A stretch of 64,000 nucleotides of DNA from assembly GCF_026151205.1 (NCBI RefSeq), contig NC_087073.1, positions 17,822,837 through 17,886,836 of the forward strand. The letters are read 5' to 3'. Both the position numbers and the translations under genes were made by a program. The notes below the pieces were generated by a model. It had not been told where the DNA came from. It saw nothing but the letters and a program-made list of their open reading frames with translations, and did not search any database. This stretch comes from Bolinopsis microptera (taxonomy: Eukaryota > Ctenophora > Tentaculata > Lobata > Bolinopsidae). Shown in pieces: positions 11,223-64,000 of this stretch (position 1 is its first letter; every line of letters begins with the position of its first letter).

Positions 11223-12247
11223 AATAGAGCAAATAGGTTTTGTTTTAAAAGTTATCTTAAACAATTCCCCGTTCAATTTTGGTCGAAACATGTCAATTTA
11301 GTGCAAATGAAGCAAGTTCTAAAACTATTTCATACGTATTAAATTAGTAAATTGAATTAGGTAGTGCGCCATCGACAGTGAGCCGCGCGTGCCGACTGTA
11401 GGATGGTTTTTTAGCGCTAATTTCGGCCAGCACAATTTTCTTCAAACAAATAGATATTAAGTATCCTTCCCGACCTCCGATTCCAACAAAAATTGGTAAG
11501 CTTACTTATAGACTTACAAGGAAAGTGTCCGAAAAGTTTAAAGCATATCCAACCATCAGACATTATGTTACAGCTAAAAGCAGCGTATTTTGCCCCATTT
11601 TGATCACTATATCAACTCCGATATCCACCAAATTTTTCGGACAGTTGTGAAAGTCCTATTGGTAGGTCGTCGCCAATTTTCAGAATGATCTCATTCAAGG
11701 AACTGAAGATAAATCCAAATAATACGACAAAAATCAACGAATTTGGTCAAATTTGGTCAAATTACGCGACTTTTACAGCTAATTTTGCTCCAAAAGCCGC
11801 GCACCATCAAATATGGCACCTAGACGAAACTCTCTGATTTTTCCAAAAAGGTATGACAAATTTGGTATTGTGAAAATTCACACAGTCTCTAGAAAACAAT
11901 GGTACAAAAATTTTTAAAATCCGAGCAAGTATATTTTTATGGTGCACCCCCTAATTGAATGTTATTTCTGTTATAGAAATATAATGCTCGCTATTATTAT
12001 ATATTGGTTATAAAACGTTGTAAAGGTTATTAAAAGTTGTAAATAGGCTGTCGGTCGTGCATGCATCGGGATTTTTGAAATTGATTCCAAATTCCAAATC
12101 AGGGTATGCATTTGAGTAATGATTCCTGTAAAAAGCAATTATCCAGTTTCATATAAATTTGCATAAAATTATTATTTAAAGAATGGTACGTTCGGCACTA
12201 TCAACTGTGTCGTCGTGCATCGACAAATAAAATCGGGGAATGCTTTC
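11223..12247. other. No recognisable gene
   Basis: Non-coding AT-rich sequence. It contains repeated AATTTGGTCAAATT words near 11740 but no domain, splice-flanked exon or long inverted repeat. It ends abruptly where the palindrome's left arm begins, seven bases inside a pogo-like MITE end. Confidence 0.4.
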
Positions 12248-12345
12248 TTTTACTGTACTTAACGTAAACTCACGATTTACTTTTTTCCTTGCCGTACAAC
12301 AAATAACAGTGGCTTTTTAATTCTAAAACAAGGATATGTTAACAG

Positions 12346-18406
<6,061 letters not shown>

Positions 18407-18583
18407 GTGAGTCTGTTTTAGTTTCTTGATCATGAATACATGTTCCCGTTTCATTCTAAGATTTGGTTCAAATTTGCCGGAATCGCTAAGACAAGTCAGG
18501 ATTCCAAAGATTTGGTTACTGGAGGTCCATGAGTTTTTCATTCATGTATAACAAGAAAATAATAACATCTTTTAAATCTAGTT

Positions 18584-18940
18584 AGTGGCTCAGTTGGTTA
18601 ATCTGCCTGGCATTGTTTGAGGTACCAGGTTCGATTCCCGACTCTGTCACTAGCCGTGGGGTGAGCGTCGTCGACGCTCAGCTAAGGATCCTGAGTGGTC
18701 TATGCAGCCCCCCGGTCCACTCAGCCAAATACTCGAGAAATCGGGTGTGAGGGTTAAATGAGGAGCTGCCCATTGCAGCAAAGTCTCGGACGAAGAAAGT
18801 ATGGTACACACTACCTTAACCGTCACTGGCCTAATGTATAATTGAATCCTTCGGCTTCCTGTAATTGGCTGGTTACACACTTGTGTAACAATGTGGCTGT
18901 TGGAATGTCCGAAGTAAAATAAGTGTTGAGATAAAAAAAA
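18584..18940 (+). mobile_element. tRNA-derived SINE at the palindrome centre
   Basis: The head has an A-box TGGCTCAGTTGG (18586-18597) and a perfect B-box GGTTCGATTCC (18628-18638), the internal RNA polymerase III promoter of tRNA-type SINEs. The body runs about 290 bases to an A-rich end (18932-18940). No target-site duplication is visible: the left neighbour is the end of the left arm and the right neighbour is intron of an opposite-oriented unit. It therefore sits exactly at the rearrangement joint. Confidence 0.8.
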
Positions 18941-18963
18941 TCAAGAAACTAAAATAGACTCAC

Positions 18964-31932
<12,969 letters not shown>

Positions 31933-32089
31933 TTTATCAAAGGTTCAGAGAATAATGATACAAATAAATGGTATGTGCATTTTAACTAGCTAATATTAAC
32001 CCATCATGGAAGAGTGTGCAGCTATGCAAGTGTACACAATGCATTGGTTTAAGAAAAGGAACTGCTTCACAAAGCGTAATCACGCTTCA

Positions 32090-32395
32090 CGTGACTTTAA
32101 TACTATACACGAGAAGCAGTGTACTCCTTCACCTAAGCTTAGGAAGTCTATCAAGATCAGAGTTTTTACAGCACTAATTGTCGAATCGGTGCTTTTGTAC
32201 GGTTCTTGGAGACTTTGGCGAAAAGGTTTGAGAAAATGGTTGATGGTTGCTATGCGCGAATGTTAAGAATGGCCCTTAACATCAATCAATATCGAGACCA
32301 TGTCAGCAACCACAGTCTGTAGTTGTACGATGAACAGACATCCAGAGCTGACACTAAACAAACTAATCTTCTGAAAGCCGAGTCATAGGCATACT
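32090..32395 (+). mobile_element. Decayed LINE, RT C-terminal region
   Basis: SPKLRKSIKIRVFTALIVES followed by VLLYGS and, after a frameshift, EKMVDGCYARMLRMALNI matches the conserved stretch after the RT domain of non-LTR elements. It is a different family from the two other LINE remnants nearby and is non-functional. Confidence 0.6.
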
Positions 32396-33048
32396 AACAG
32401 GGGGCGACCTTACTTAAAAATCAGTAGTTCCCACAGTCAGACAACGAATGAGTAAAACATTTCCAACAAAATCTTTATAACATTTTCGGACATCTTCAGT
32501 ACCTAATAAAGATAAGGGTTAATACTCCAATTTAATTTATATCAAAAAAAGAATTTTTAAAATTAAAGGGTTTTAGGTTAAGGAAATTAAAAGTGAAACG
32601 CTCAAAAATGAAATGGAAAGCACTCGGGTATGGGGGGTTGTGAGGCCCCAACTAGAAGAAAAATACTAGTCTCTGCATAAAAGATGAAATAATTTAAGGA
32701 CCATTATCAATTTCAAAAGTTTTATTTTCAAATAAAAATGGCATACCAAAAGGATCACATGAATTAATACCATACGGTTTCAAAGTTTTGAGTTTTTGTA
32801 TGAAAAGATGTTCGACCTAAATTGATATTAGTATTACTAGATAACCTAAAAGCAGATACTGGGCTGAAGTCAGTCGATGAGATAGCTAGACTGATGTAGA
32901 CAGAAAGCTGTAGAGAACTGTTGTCAATGGATCTCGGGAACACTTCCCGCCTTAAGTCAAGTAAGTGTAACACACCGTAACGACTTTACAGTATAATATG
33001 TAAGTGTAACATACCGTATAAACGACGACTAATCTCAGACACACCGTG
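32396..33048. other. No recognisable gene
   Basis: AT-rich; only short frames. Nothing beyond a short direct repeat of AAGTGTAACA(C/T)ACCGTA at about 32964 and 33003. Confidence 0.4.
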
Positions 33049-33952
33049 TACCTTATCGGACCTTATTTGGACGGACATTACATGAACGGACATAATTCTG
33101 AATGGACATTAATATGAACGCTCGAAGGCATTCAAAACCATCAAAAATCCGAATTTTTTACAATTTTTGACGTTTTTTAATTTCAGCAAATGATTTTTTA
33201 TCCATTTTTTATACAGTAAGTAAAAATAGCAGTCATTAAGCAGTAAAAATGTTAAAATATGTGTACATGATCAGTGTCTAATATCACATATCATCTTCAT
33301 TAAATGGGTTTTCGTGCATGAAATAGTCCATGCTTAAACAAGCATCAGTGATTTCTAGCTTTGTGGAAACCTTTTTTTATCAAACTACCCCGGTCCTGCA
33401 TCATGCATTTCAGTGTCAACTTTTACAAGCCATTCGGCGTGAAGTGGTTTTATCTTAGACAACTTTAGGTTAACCTTAACATCACGTGGAGCTTTCCTAG
33501 CACTGTTTCATTACCTCCCCTCAGAAATATAAACTATAAAAACGTCGGACAATGTCCTTGGCAACACGATTTACCGTAATATCTAGAGGCTGGAACAAGT
33601 TTGTCATGTTTGCGGGGACTAGCTCATGAACTATGTTGTTGAGTGCCATGATTTCGTTGACTTTTTCCGCCAAGTGACCCTTGAAAACATCATATACTAC
33701 TACTAGTAGAGTTTTCTGTGCCTCCGGCAGACCAAGGAAAACCTTTCCTTGGTCTTCCCGGCACAATAAAGTTATCATAGTTGTCATATTCTGGGTAAAA
33801 AGTTGGAAATGGAAAAATTTTTGAAAAAATTTCAACGGACTTTAACTTGGACGGACATTAATTGAACTGACTTTATTTGAACGGACATTAAGATGAACGC
33901 TAGGGCCTCCAGCGTTCAAGTAATGTCCGTCCAAATAAGGTCCGATAAGGTA
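33049..33952 (-). mobile_element. DNA transposon with perfect 32-bp inverted ends and DDE transposase remnant
   Basis: The ends TACCTTATCGGACCTTATTT and onward match their complement over 32 bases without mismatch, and the outermost TA could be the target duplication of the Tc1/mariner-pogo group. A minus-strand frame (33521-33835) encodes VVVYDVFKGHL, NNIVHELVPANMTNLFQPLD and VAKDIVRRF, matching the middle of DDE-type (pogo/Tigger-like) transposases around the second catalytic Asp. The rest of the enzyme is absent, so this is an internally deleted copy. GGACATTA words recur inside both ends. Confidence 0.75.
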
Positions 33953-34165
33953 TATCCGCGGTGACTGCCAGATCTCAAAACTGGTTAGAGTTACAATCTA
34001 CAGACAATACAACCATGGGCGAATGATAAATATTTCAGATTTCTAGCTCAATTTTAACATGGTTTTGGCCAAGGCACCTGAATATGGCGATTTTGGGTTT
34101 TTACCGAATTTCGTATAACAGTGCTGGTGCGTATTTTGCACACATTTCTTAAAAACCTCCACATA

Positions 34166-34352
34166 ACTATTTCTTATTCCTGTCATTTTAATACTTCTAA
34201 CATAACTATATAACAAATAATTTGAGCCTGAAGATGGCGTGGACGCCGAAAATTTGCCTACAGTCCTAACTTCCTCACTTCCTGTTTCATTTGTCCTTGT
34301 AGTTGTCTCTTCCAACCGGATAGGCAGATATTATCCAACTATCAGTATTCCT
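34166..34352 (+). repeat. Dispersed repeat with hammerhead-like core, copy 1
   Basis: Matches 44744-44912 over about 170 bases. It contains CTGAAGA (34228-34234), a GGCG/CGCC stem and GAAA (34248-34251), the order of conserved core elements in hammerhead ribozymes of retroelements. An unpaired T separates CTGAAGA from the stem, and a cleavage site with stem I/III pairing was not established. It may be the tail of an otherwise lost retroelement. Confidence 0.5.
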
Positions 34353-34481
34353 GTCATCTTTGACATTGAATTAGAATATGTTGAACTTGAAATAAACCTG
34401 CTGAACGACTTCTGATGAGTCTTATAAATGCCTGAAAAAACAGTAAAGGGGTATACTAGTATTATAATAGGGGGTATAATT

Positions 34482-34815
34482 ATGCCTTATCGGTCATAAT
34501 TAACACGGACATTAATTTCATGCTGATATTTCCATTAATTTTAGTGTGTCATGTGTCACTGTCCCTACATATGCGTAGATATGTGTGTGGCCGATTACTA
34601 TATTAGTTTATTAGTAATAGTATACTAAGACAAATATGATCACTCCACAGTCACATTCTAGAGTTCAGAAAAAGAGTAAAACACTTATTAAAAAATCGCC
34701 AAACATTTTCACAATGTTTCGGACATTTTTGGGCGGTCATGAGCGTGAATAATTATGTCCGTGAAAATTTTGGTCCGTGAAAAACTTGTCCGTGACAATT
34801 ATGTCCGATAAGGTA
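34482..34815. mobile_element. MITE related to the CCTTATCGG element
   Basis: Starts ATGCCTTATCGGTCATAATT and ends AATTATGTCCGATAAGGTA; repeated GTCCGTGA words lie inside the right end. Ends resemble those of 33049-33952 but are diverged. Non-coding. Confidence 0.6.
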
Positions 34816-35411
34816 GTATAGGTGGTATGAGGGCATGGTCGTACTTGCCAGCACTATGATTACAAGTGTTATAATATACAATGAACAATATATAATTATA
34901 GCGGAGGGAGGGTAGTTAAGCCGTGAGATGTATATACAAAACAAATAGCCGTTATCCAATGGTGATCATAACGAGACAACTCGTCTCTAGTCCCCACTTT
35001 AAGTTTAAACAAAGCAACTTTTGCCGTACCTTGTTTTATTTCCCAATAAACATATGCCCATGTTGAGTGTAGACTACTCAAGATAGCCTTTCCAACGTTC
35101 TAAGGTTAATTGACGATGTCAATTCATGGCAGCTCGGCGCGGCACAGTAGCGCATTTTGCCGATCTAGCCTGTGAGAAGCCTTATTGAGTGCGTGGCGCG
35201 GCACAGTAACGCATCGCGCTACAAGTTCTAAGGTTATCTTGTATCAGTATCACGTGGTGACCCCCACGGTCGCTTCACTGTAGAGTTTCGGTGATACAGG
35301 GGGAGTCGCGCACTCATGCGCGGCGGGTCATACAACGTATGACAAAGGTTATCATTGAAAGTTACAATTTCTTACTCTTATAATGCAGGGTGAACTCGCT
35401 AGTTAGCGATA

Positions 35412-35622
35412 TACCTTATCGGACCTTATTTTACCGGACATTAAATGATCAACGGACATAATTATGAACGCACATAATTTATAATTTATAATTATGAAGG
35501 GACATTAAAATGAACGTTCGAAGGCATTCAAAACCATCAAAAATCCAAATGTTTTCATCTTTTTTTGGTGTTTTTAAAATTATAAAATGTCAGGTCCTGC
35601 ATTTCAGTGTAAACTTTTACAA
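35412..35622 (+). mobile_element. Fragment of the CCTTATCGG element
   Basis: TACCTTATCGGACCTTATTT start, then GAAGGCATTCAAAACCATCA and TGCATTTCAGTGTAAACTTT, all shared in order with 33049-33430. The right part is missing. Confidence 0.65.
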
Positions 35623-36427
35623 TATGTGGAGGTAAATAATAACTCCGAAGAAGTGAACGAAGAAGACGAAGATCAAGAAAGCGATCATGCCATGTGTTAA
35701 ATAACGGGTGATACTCGTAAAATATCTGTTCCATATATTGGACCGTCGACGAGTCCAACTCGGCGCGCGTCCTGGTAGGTTGTAAACCTACAAGGTACAT
35801 ACTACATAGAATTAGATACATGTATGCCGTATGGACATATTAACAGATTGGGTTGGCACTTGGCATCCTCATAATCTGCAATAAACCCAGGCCAGGTCCA
35901 GTTTATGTAACAGTTACCGTCTCTGGATTACCTGGGGACCTCAGGCTGACAGTGTTCACTGTTCATGATCACACAAATAGAAGCTGCGGCGGCCGAATGC
36001 AAAATGATGCAAAATGATACTGAGAATGAAATAGGATTAGGTCGCTCGCTTTTCCAATTTATTCGCGGCTTACGAATTTTTATCAATTTACAATTTAGGT
36101 TTATTACATCGATTACACTCTCTAGAAATCGCTTAGGGTTGCTTTCGGGCCGATATCTTAAATGATAATCTCAATAAATAGTGTGTGTGCGGGAAATTTC
36201 CGATCGGTAAGAGTTTCGGGACGGGTTTTTTCGGTATAGTGCCGACAAAACTTTATAAATCTTTATTCCACTGGAAAGTTTTTAAAATAGGATAATGTTT
36301 TTGATAAAATTGTTTTTAAATATCGTATTTGATAAATAATTAATGTTGGTGGGGAAATATTTATTGATATTTTTCACATAGTGCGATGATATTTAGTAGA
36401 CATGTGTGATGATGTGATGTCATAAAT

Positions 36428-36462
36428 TTTACTTTACTTTACTCTACTTTACTTTACTTTTT
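36428..36462. repeat. (TTTAC)n short tandem repeat
   Basis: About six imperfect TTTAC units. Confidence 0.8.
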
Positions 36463-36689
36463 CATCTTCCACAAATGCTTTGGTTGTGAAGATTCATCAG
36501 AACTTGTACAGCAAATTACTGGCGGCGCTGACCCTGTAATTTCGCCGCAGCTTCAATCTGTTTCTATGAACGTAATAGCCTGGGTTCCCTTGTATCACGT
36601 CGTGACCCCCATTGTCGTTTCACTAAGTGTATCGTGACTACGATACAGCCGCGCACTCGCGCGCGGCGGGTCTATAACGTATGAGGATT

Positions 36690-37970
36690 CCCCAGGTAAT
36701 ACCTTCGACACAGTAAAAACAAACAGTTGCGTTTAAATAGCAGTAAAAATTTGTAGTTCAATCACAATATCAATTCCACAAACCGTACCAAGATTATCAG
36801 ATTTACTTTAATTGTTGTCTTCGAAATCGATTCATACTATTGAACTGCCTATGGGTATGGCTCTGGATTAGAATTGTGAATTAGATCTAGGATATTGCAG
36901 TTACTAAGCCAGTTTTTCGACCAGCTTTTCATCTTGTTACCCGTCACTCGTCAGGCCCATACTTTTGACAGAAGTTTAAATCGATTTCAAGACTCTTTAA
37001 CACCTAAATGATATTAGCCTAGTAAGGGAATCTACAAAAGGATATTAAGGACCTCCAGTTGGGGTCAACGGTAAAGAATTAACAAATACAAAGAAAGTTA
37101 CGAGTTCGGATAACCAACCACACTGGGAAAACCTACATCAAATTAAAGATTAAGTTTACCATGAAAGTTCTTCGAGCAGATATTTCTTATCATACAACAT
37201 CAAACCACGCTGAAGTATCAAACCTCCGTTGTGACATTAAAACCGGTAAATTCTTAAATCGGCACTACCCCGAGAAATAAAGTTACATATTACATAAACC
37301 TAAACCGTCAACGATTATGTAACAAAAAACATTTATGGATACAAAAATATATATGACTACTGCGTCATAAGTTAGTAAAAACACGATAGCACAGAAAAAT
37401 AACGCTCTTCAATCACACCATTCAAACCTATGTGGTATAGTAGCTGTCTTCAAAATAGCATAAAAATAACAAATCTAGCAGATATAATATTTTCCGTGAA
37501 ATAGAATAATTATTTACAAATGTTACAACAAAGTTTATTTAATCAGTCTCTTGTCTTCGATTTACGTTCCTTGCGATACGATCGCTTGAGGACGAAGACA
37601 TTGATTTCTTTCACCTTAAAACTTCGAAACACACGACACTTTTCAGCTCGAATTTGCGACATTCTGTCTTGCATACATTTCTCAAACTTAAATTAGTAAA
37701 TCTGGAACGTTCTGATGGGCCGTTAGGCGGGATGGTTGCTGATTCAGGATAGTATGTTAGGTGCAAACCTGAAATACAAAATATTTAATAACTCAGAATT
37801 GTTCATTGTAACGATAGTTTGGACAATAAAAATATCTAATAACAAAGAAGGCGAAAAGGCACATTGTTTACAAGAAGTTAACAACACAGAACATAATCTG
37901 AACAGTAAGAAGATCAGATGGACACTAATTTAGTCCCTGTCAACCTCTCCCTGATCTAAATATTATCTGT
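36690..37970. other. No recognisable gene
   Basis: AT-rich region downstream of the semaphorin gene. No convincing exon or repeat was seen. Confidence 0.4.
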
Positions 37971-37974
37971 TATA

Positions 37975-38056
37975 TTTAATACTAATACTTATTTATTTAA
38001 TACTAATACTTATTTATTTAATACTAATACTTATTTATTTAATACCAATACTTATT
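37975..38056 (-). repeat. 23-bp tandem repeat just after the semaphorin stop, carrying poly(A) signals
   Basis: Four copies of a 23-base unit (on the minus strand ATTAAATAAATAAGTATTAG...). Each supplies AATAAA on the coding strand 15-90 bases after the TAA stop at 38067-38069. They are likely polyadenylation signals; the actual cleavage site is not determined. Confidence 0.65.
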
Positions 38057-38066
38057 TGCACTTTAT

Positions 38067-61768
<23,702 letters not shown>

Positions 61769-61787
61769 CTCTCTTGAAAGAGAGAGG

Positions 61788-64000
61788 AAGTAATAGTCGG
61801 GAATATATTACAACAGTTTAACGAGACCATTAGTGCTCCCTAAATAGCACAGCCTTCATTTTAACAGCCTCGCCAGAACTTTGCAATAAACAGCCTGACT
61901 ACACAATTTAACAACTTCGTTCCAACTATCTAACAAGCTCCATGTTAACTTGCTGTTTCTTCACGAGAGACAAGTGAGGGCAGAGCTCGTCAATCTATTC
62001 TAGCTGAGGTGGTAACCATGGAAACACTAAATGCTGGCACCCGACCGCTCATTGTATTTCATGTATTAAGAGACAGAATCACATTATACCCCCCTACTCA
62101 TCGCATTATTCTCCAGCTCTCCTGACTCAGCAAATGAACACTTTAATTAATGTGAATTTAAGTGATTTATTCATTCGTCCAGTTTCTAATATGATTTTCC
62201 TCGTCCCCAAGTAATGGTAATATCAGTCGATCCCTAATGACTCGATTTAGATGAAACCCAGAAGTGTCGTTTGCTGGAGAACTGAAACCCAAGATAAGGA
62301 TTAGGAGTTAGCATACTCCAACAATTAAATCTTTCCTTCAAGTCTGACCAAATGAAGCTCAAATTTGATGATTAGATAAATCAAAGAGTTTCTCAAAAGT
62401 TAGAGCTCTCTGTAGTTCTGACTTATCAAGCCCGTTAATTGTTAAACTCCGTGCATGTAAGTCTGAAGGAGTATCTTAACCTTAGATTTTACTAATCTGT
62501 CATTAACAGGGCGTTCCTGTGATACTCTAACCTTATCTCGCCAATTGAGTTAGTAAAAAGTAGGAACTTTTGACGGTAGTGTGATGTAATACCTAGCCCA
62601 TATAACCCATTCATCACGTTTTTATTGTGTTGCAGAGTAGTATGAACATTGGAAACTTAACACTTGTACTCCTTATCTTAACCTACACAGAGCCAGCAGA
62701 AACAGAGCTAATCTTGGTGTACATTTGTAGTGGGCTGTTTTATCAGTAATGAGGTGAAATAGAGTGTTATGAGGGGTGTTCTTTACTTTAATTAGAGGTG
62801 TGACCGTGTGTAGTTTGAGTGTTATTAGAGATGAGATAGTGATTGTCTCATCGTGATTAGATTTAGATCTGTAGATTTTGCTTATTGCATGTGGGGTATA
62901 AGTCTATAACTTAGTAGTTAACAAGTAATCAAACAGTGAATACTGCACAGTAACAATGAGTACAACCTCACAGGACCCTACAATACAATCACATGGGAAC
63001 CTGGAATAGTAACTAACACTCACACACTCTCACATGTACACGTGTACAAATGTACAAACAAACCGCCGCCCCCTGGCCACTGTCCAACATCTGCAGAGAG
63101 AAAAGGGCCGCAGACCATTATCAAAGAACCATCTGGATGTGTGATGAGGAGGGACATTGTTCTTATTCCCGCTCAACAACCCTCTTTACACACACACACA
63201 CTTGGAGCACCAATCACCGTTCTGGAGGCCAACATGGAGCGCCAAAAACTTGTCTCTTAGTTAACCACAGCCGCTGACCCGCCAGTATATAAACCAGTGT
63301 GTTGAATAGTGTGTGTGTGTGTGTGTGTGTAACCAATGACAATGCGTTTTATGAGAGTTTTACGAGAGTTGCAACCGTCCCGAACAGCGTGTAAAGGGCC
63401 TCAACTTTTCATCATGAGTCATTGTACTGTACATATTTGTGTATATATATACAATACTCTATTGTGAAGAGGTACACTAAATAGTACAGGGGCACATGAC
63501 AGTAGTGAACTGTGTGTAAGAATGGTTAAATAATTAAGGTACACGTATGATGACAGTGGTATGCGTTACCTTGACACTCTACACGCTGGGTTATATAAAC
63601 ATGCATGTAACTGTTCGTGATATTACCGATGGTACCTGGTATTGGTTTAACAAGGGTTGGTAAATATCTCTCTGCAGTTTAACATGGTCAATGTCTGGGT
63701 TTATTAGAGGGACTAAAGTCAGTGCCTAACTGCTTTCTGAGAGGTACACTAACAAGCTCCCCCCTATTAAACTGGTCCTAACATAACGTATTATTTGTCT
63801 TAATAAGCTGTAACATTTCACTGCATTGGTCCCCTAACATACTGTAACATTTACTGCACATGCTTACTGTGCACTGCCTCTCTCCACTTATCAGTAGCCC
63901 ACATGTTTCCAATACATTCTATGTAGATGTCTAGAATCTAGATGTACAATGTTCGGAATGTGGAGGACTCTCTGCAGAAATAGTTGCAGGCTAATTAGCC
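61788..64000. other. No recognisable gene
   Basis: AT-rich with a (GT)n tract at about 63310-63330 and a TATATAAA string near 63285. The missing semaphorin N-terminal exons were not found here. Confidence 0.4.

Larger units (their letters stand above)
35103..36684 (-). mobile_element. Reverse-oriented copy of the hairpin-rich composite element
   Basis: Contains, left to right, C (35103-35225), A (35239-35345), B (about 35702-35812) and A (36590-36684), all in reverse complement and in reverse order relative to 9963-11222. It is interrupted by a CCTTATCGG-type fragment at 35412-35622. Hairpins are more diverged than in the 10-kb copy. A possible 60-codon open stretch just before 36590 has no recognised homology. 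Confidence 0.55.

Overview
The window is animal nuclear DNA. It is AT-rich and intron-rich, with GT-AG exons encoding extracellular domains (TSP1, SRCR, semaphorin, PSI), long simple-sequence tracts, a tRNA-derived SINE, and many decayed LINE, hAT and Tc1/mariner/pogo-type elements. The SRCR and TSP1 exons look like those of a non-bilaterian or other marine invertebrate. A ctenophore or cnidarian is my guess, not a demonstrated assignment. There is no bacterial-type gene layout, and most long open frames are shadows of repeats.

Layout. (1) 0-12.2 kb is transposon debris: a MITE inside a minisatellite, a LINE ORF1 fragment, a 0.5-kb fold-back element, a LINE RNase H fragment and hairpin-rich dispersed repeats. 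(2) 12.25-26.14 kb is a giant inverted repeat. Two near-identical arms of about 6.34 kb (12248-18583 and 19797-26143) each carry two TSP1 exons, a truncated LINE, a 530-bp TC/GA tract and a tandem array of 814-bp SRCR-TSP1 exon units. The asymmetric 1.2-kb spacer holds a tRNA-SINE and one extra SRCR-TSP1 unit, which is itself hit by a small DNA transposon. (3) 26.2-31.9 kb continues the minus-strand copy of this gene toward its 5' end: two more TSP1 exons and a first exon (31533-31932) with signal peptide, a six-cysteine module and TSP1. It is interrupted by about 3.9 kb of nested transposon remnants. (4) 32-37 kb is another transposon cluster: a TA-flanked element with perfect 32-bp inverted ends and a DDE-type transposase remnant, relatives of it, and a reverse-oriented copy of the 10-11 kb hairpin-rich repeat. 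(5) 38.07-60.91 kb, minus strand, is a transmembrane semaphorin gene. I reconstruct 14 exons that join in frame (720 codons plus stop): most of the sema domain, a PSI domain, a short cysteine-containing stalk, one membrane span and a short Asn/Gln-rich cytoplasmic tail. Its N-terminal exon(s) are not found and probably lie beyond the window. A 15.5-kb intron separates two parts of the sema domain.

The two recognisable genes encode secreted or cell-surface proteins. The TSP1/SRCR gene is the more unusual: all assigned exons end in phase 1 and internal ones are phase 1-1, introns are copied along with exons, copy number differs between arms, and the plus-strand arm lacks the signal-peptide exon. 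Whether the palindrome is a real amplified locus or an assembly product is the main open question.
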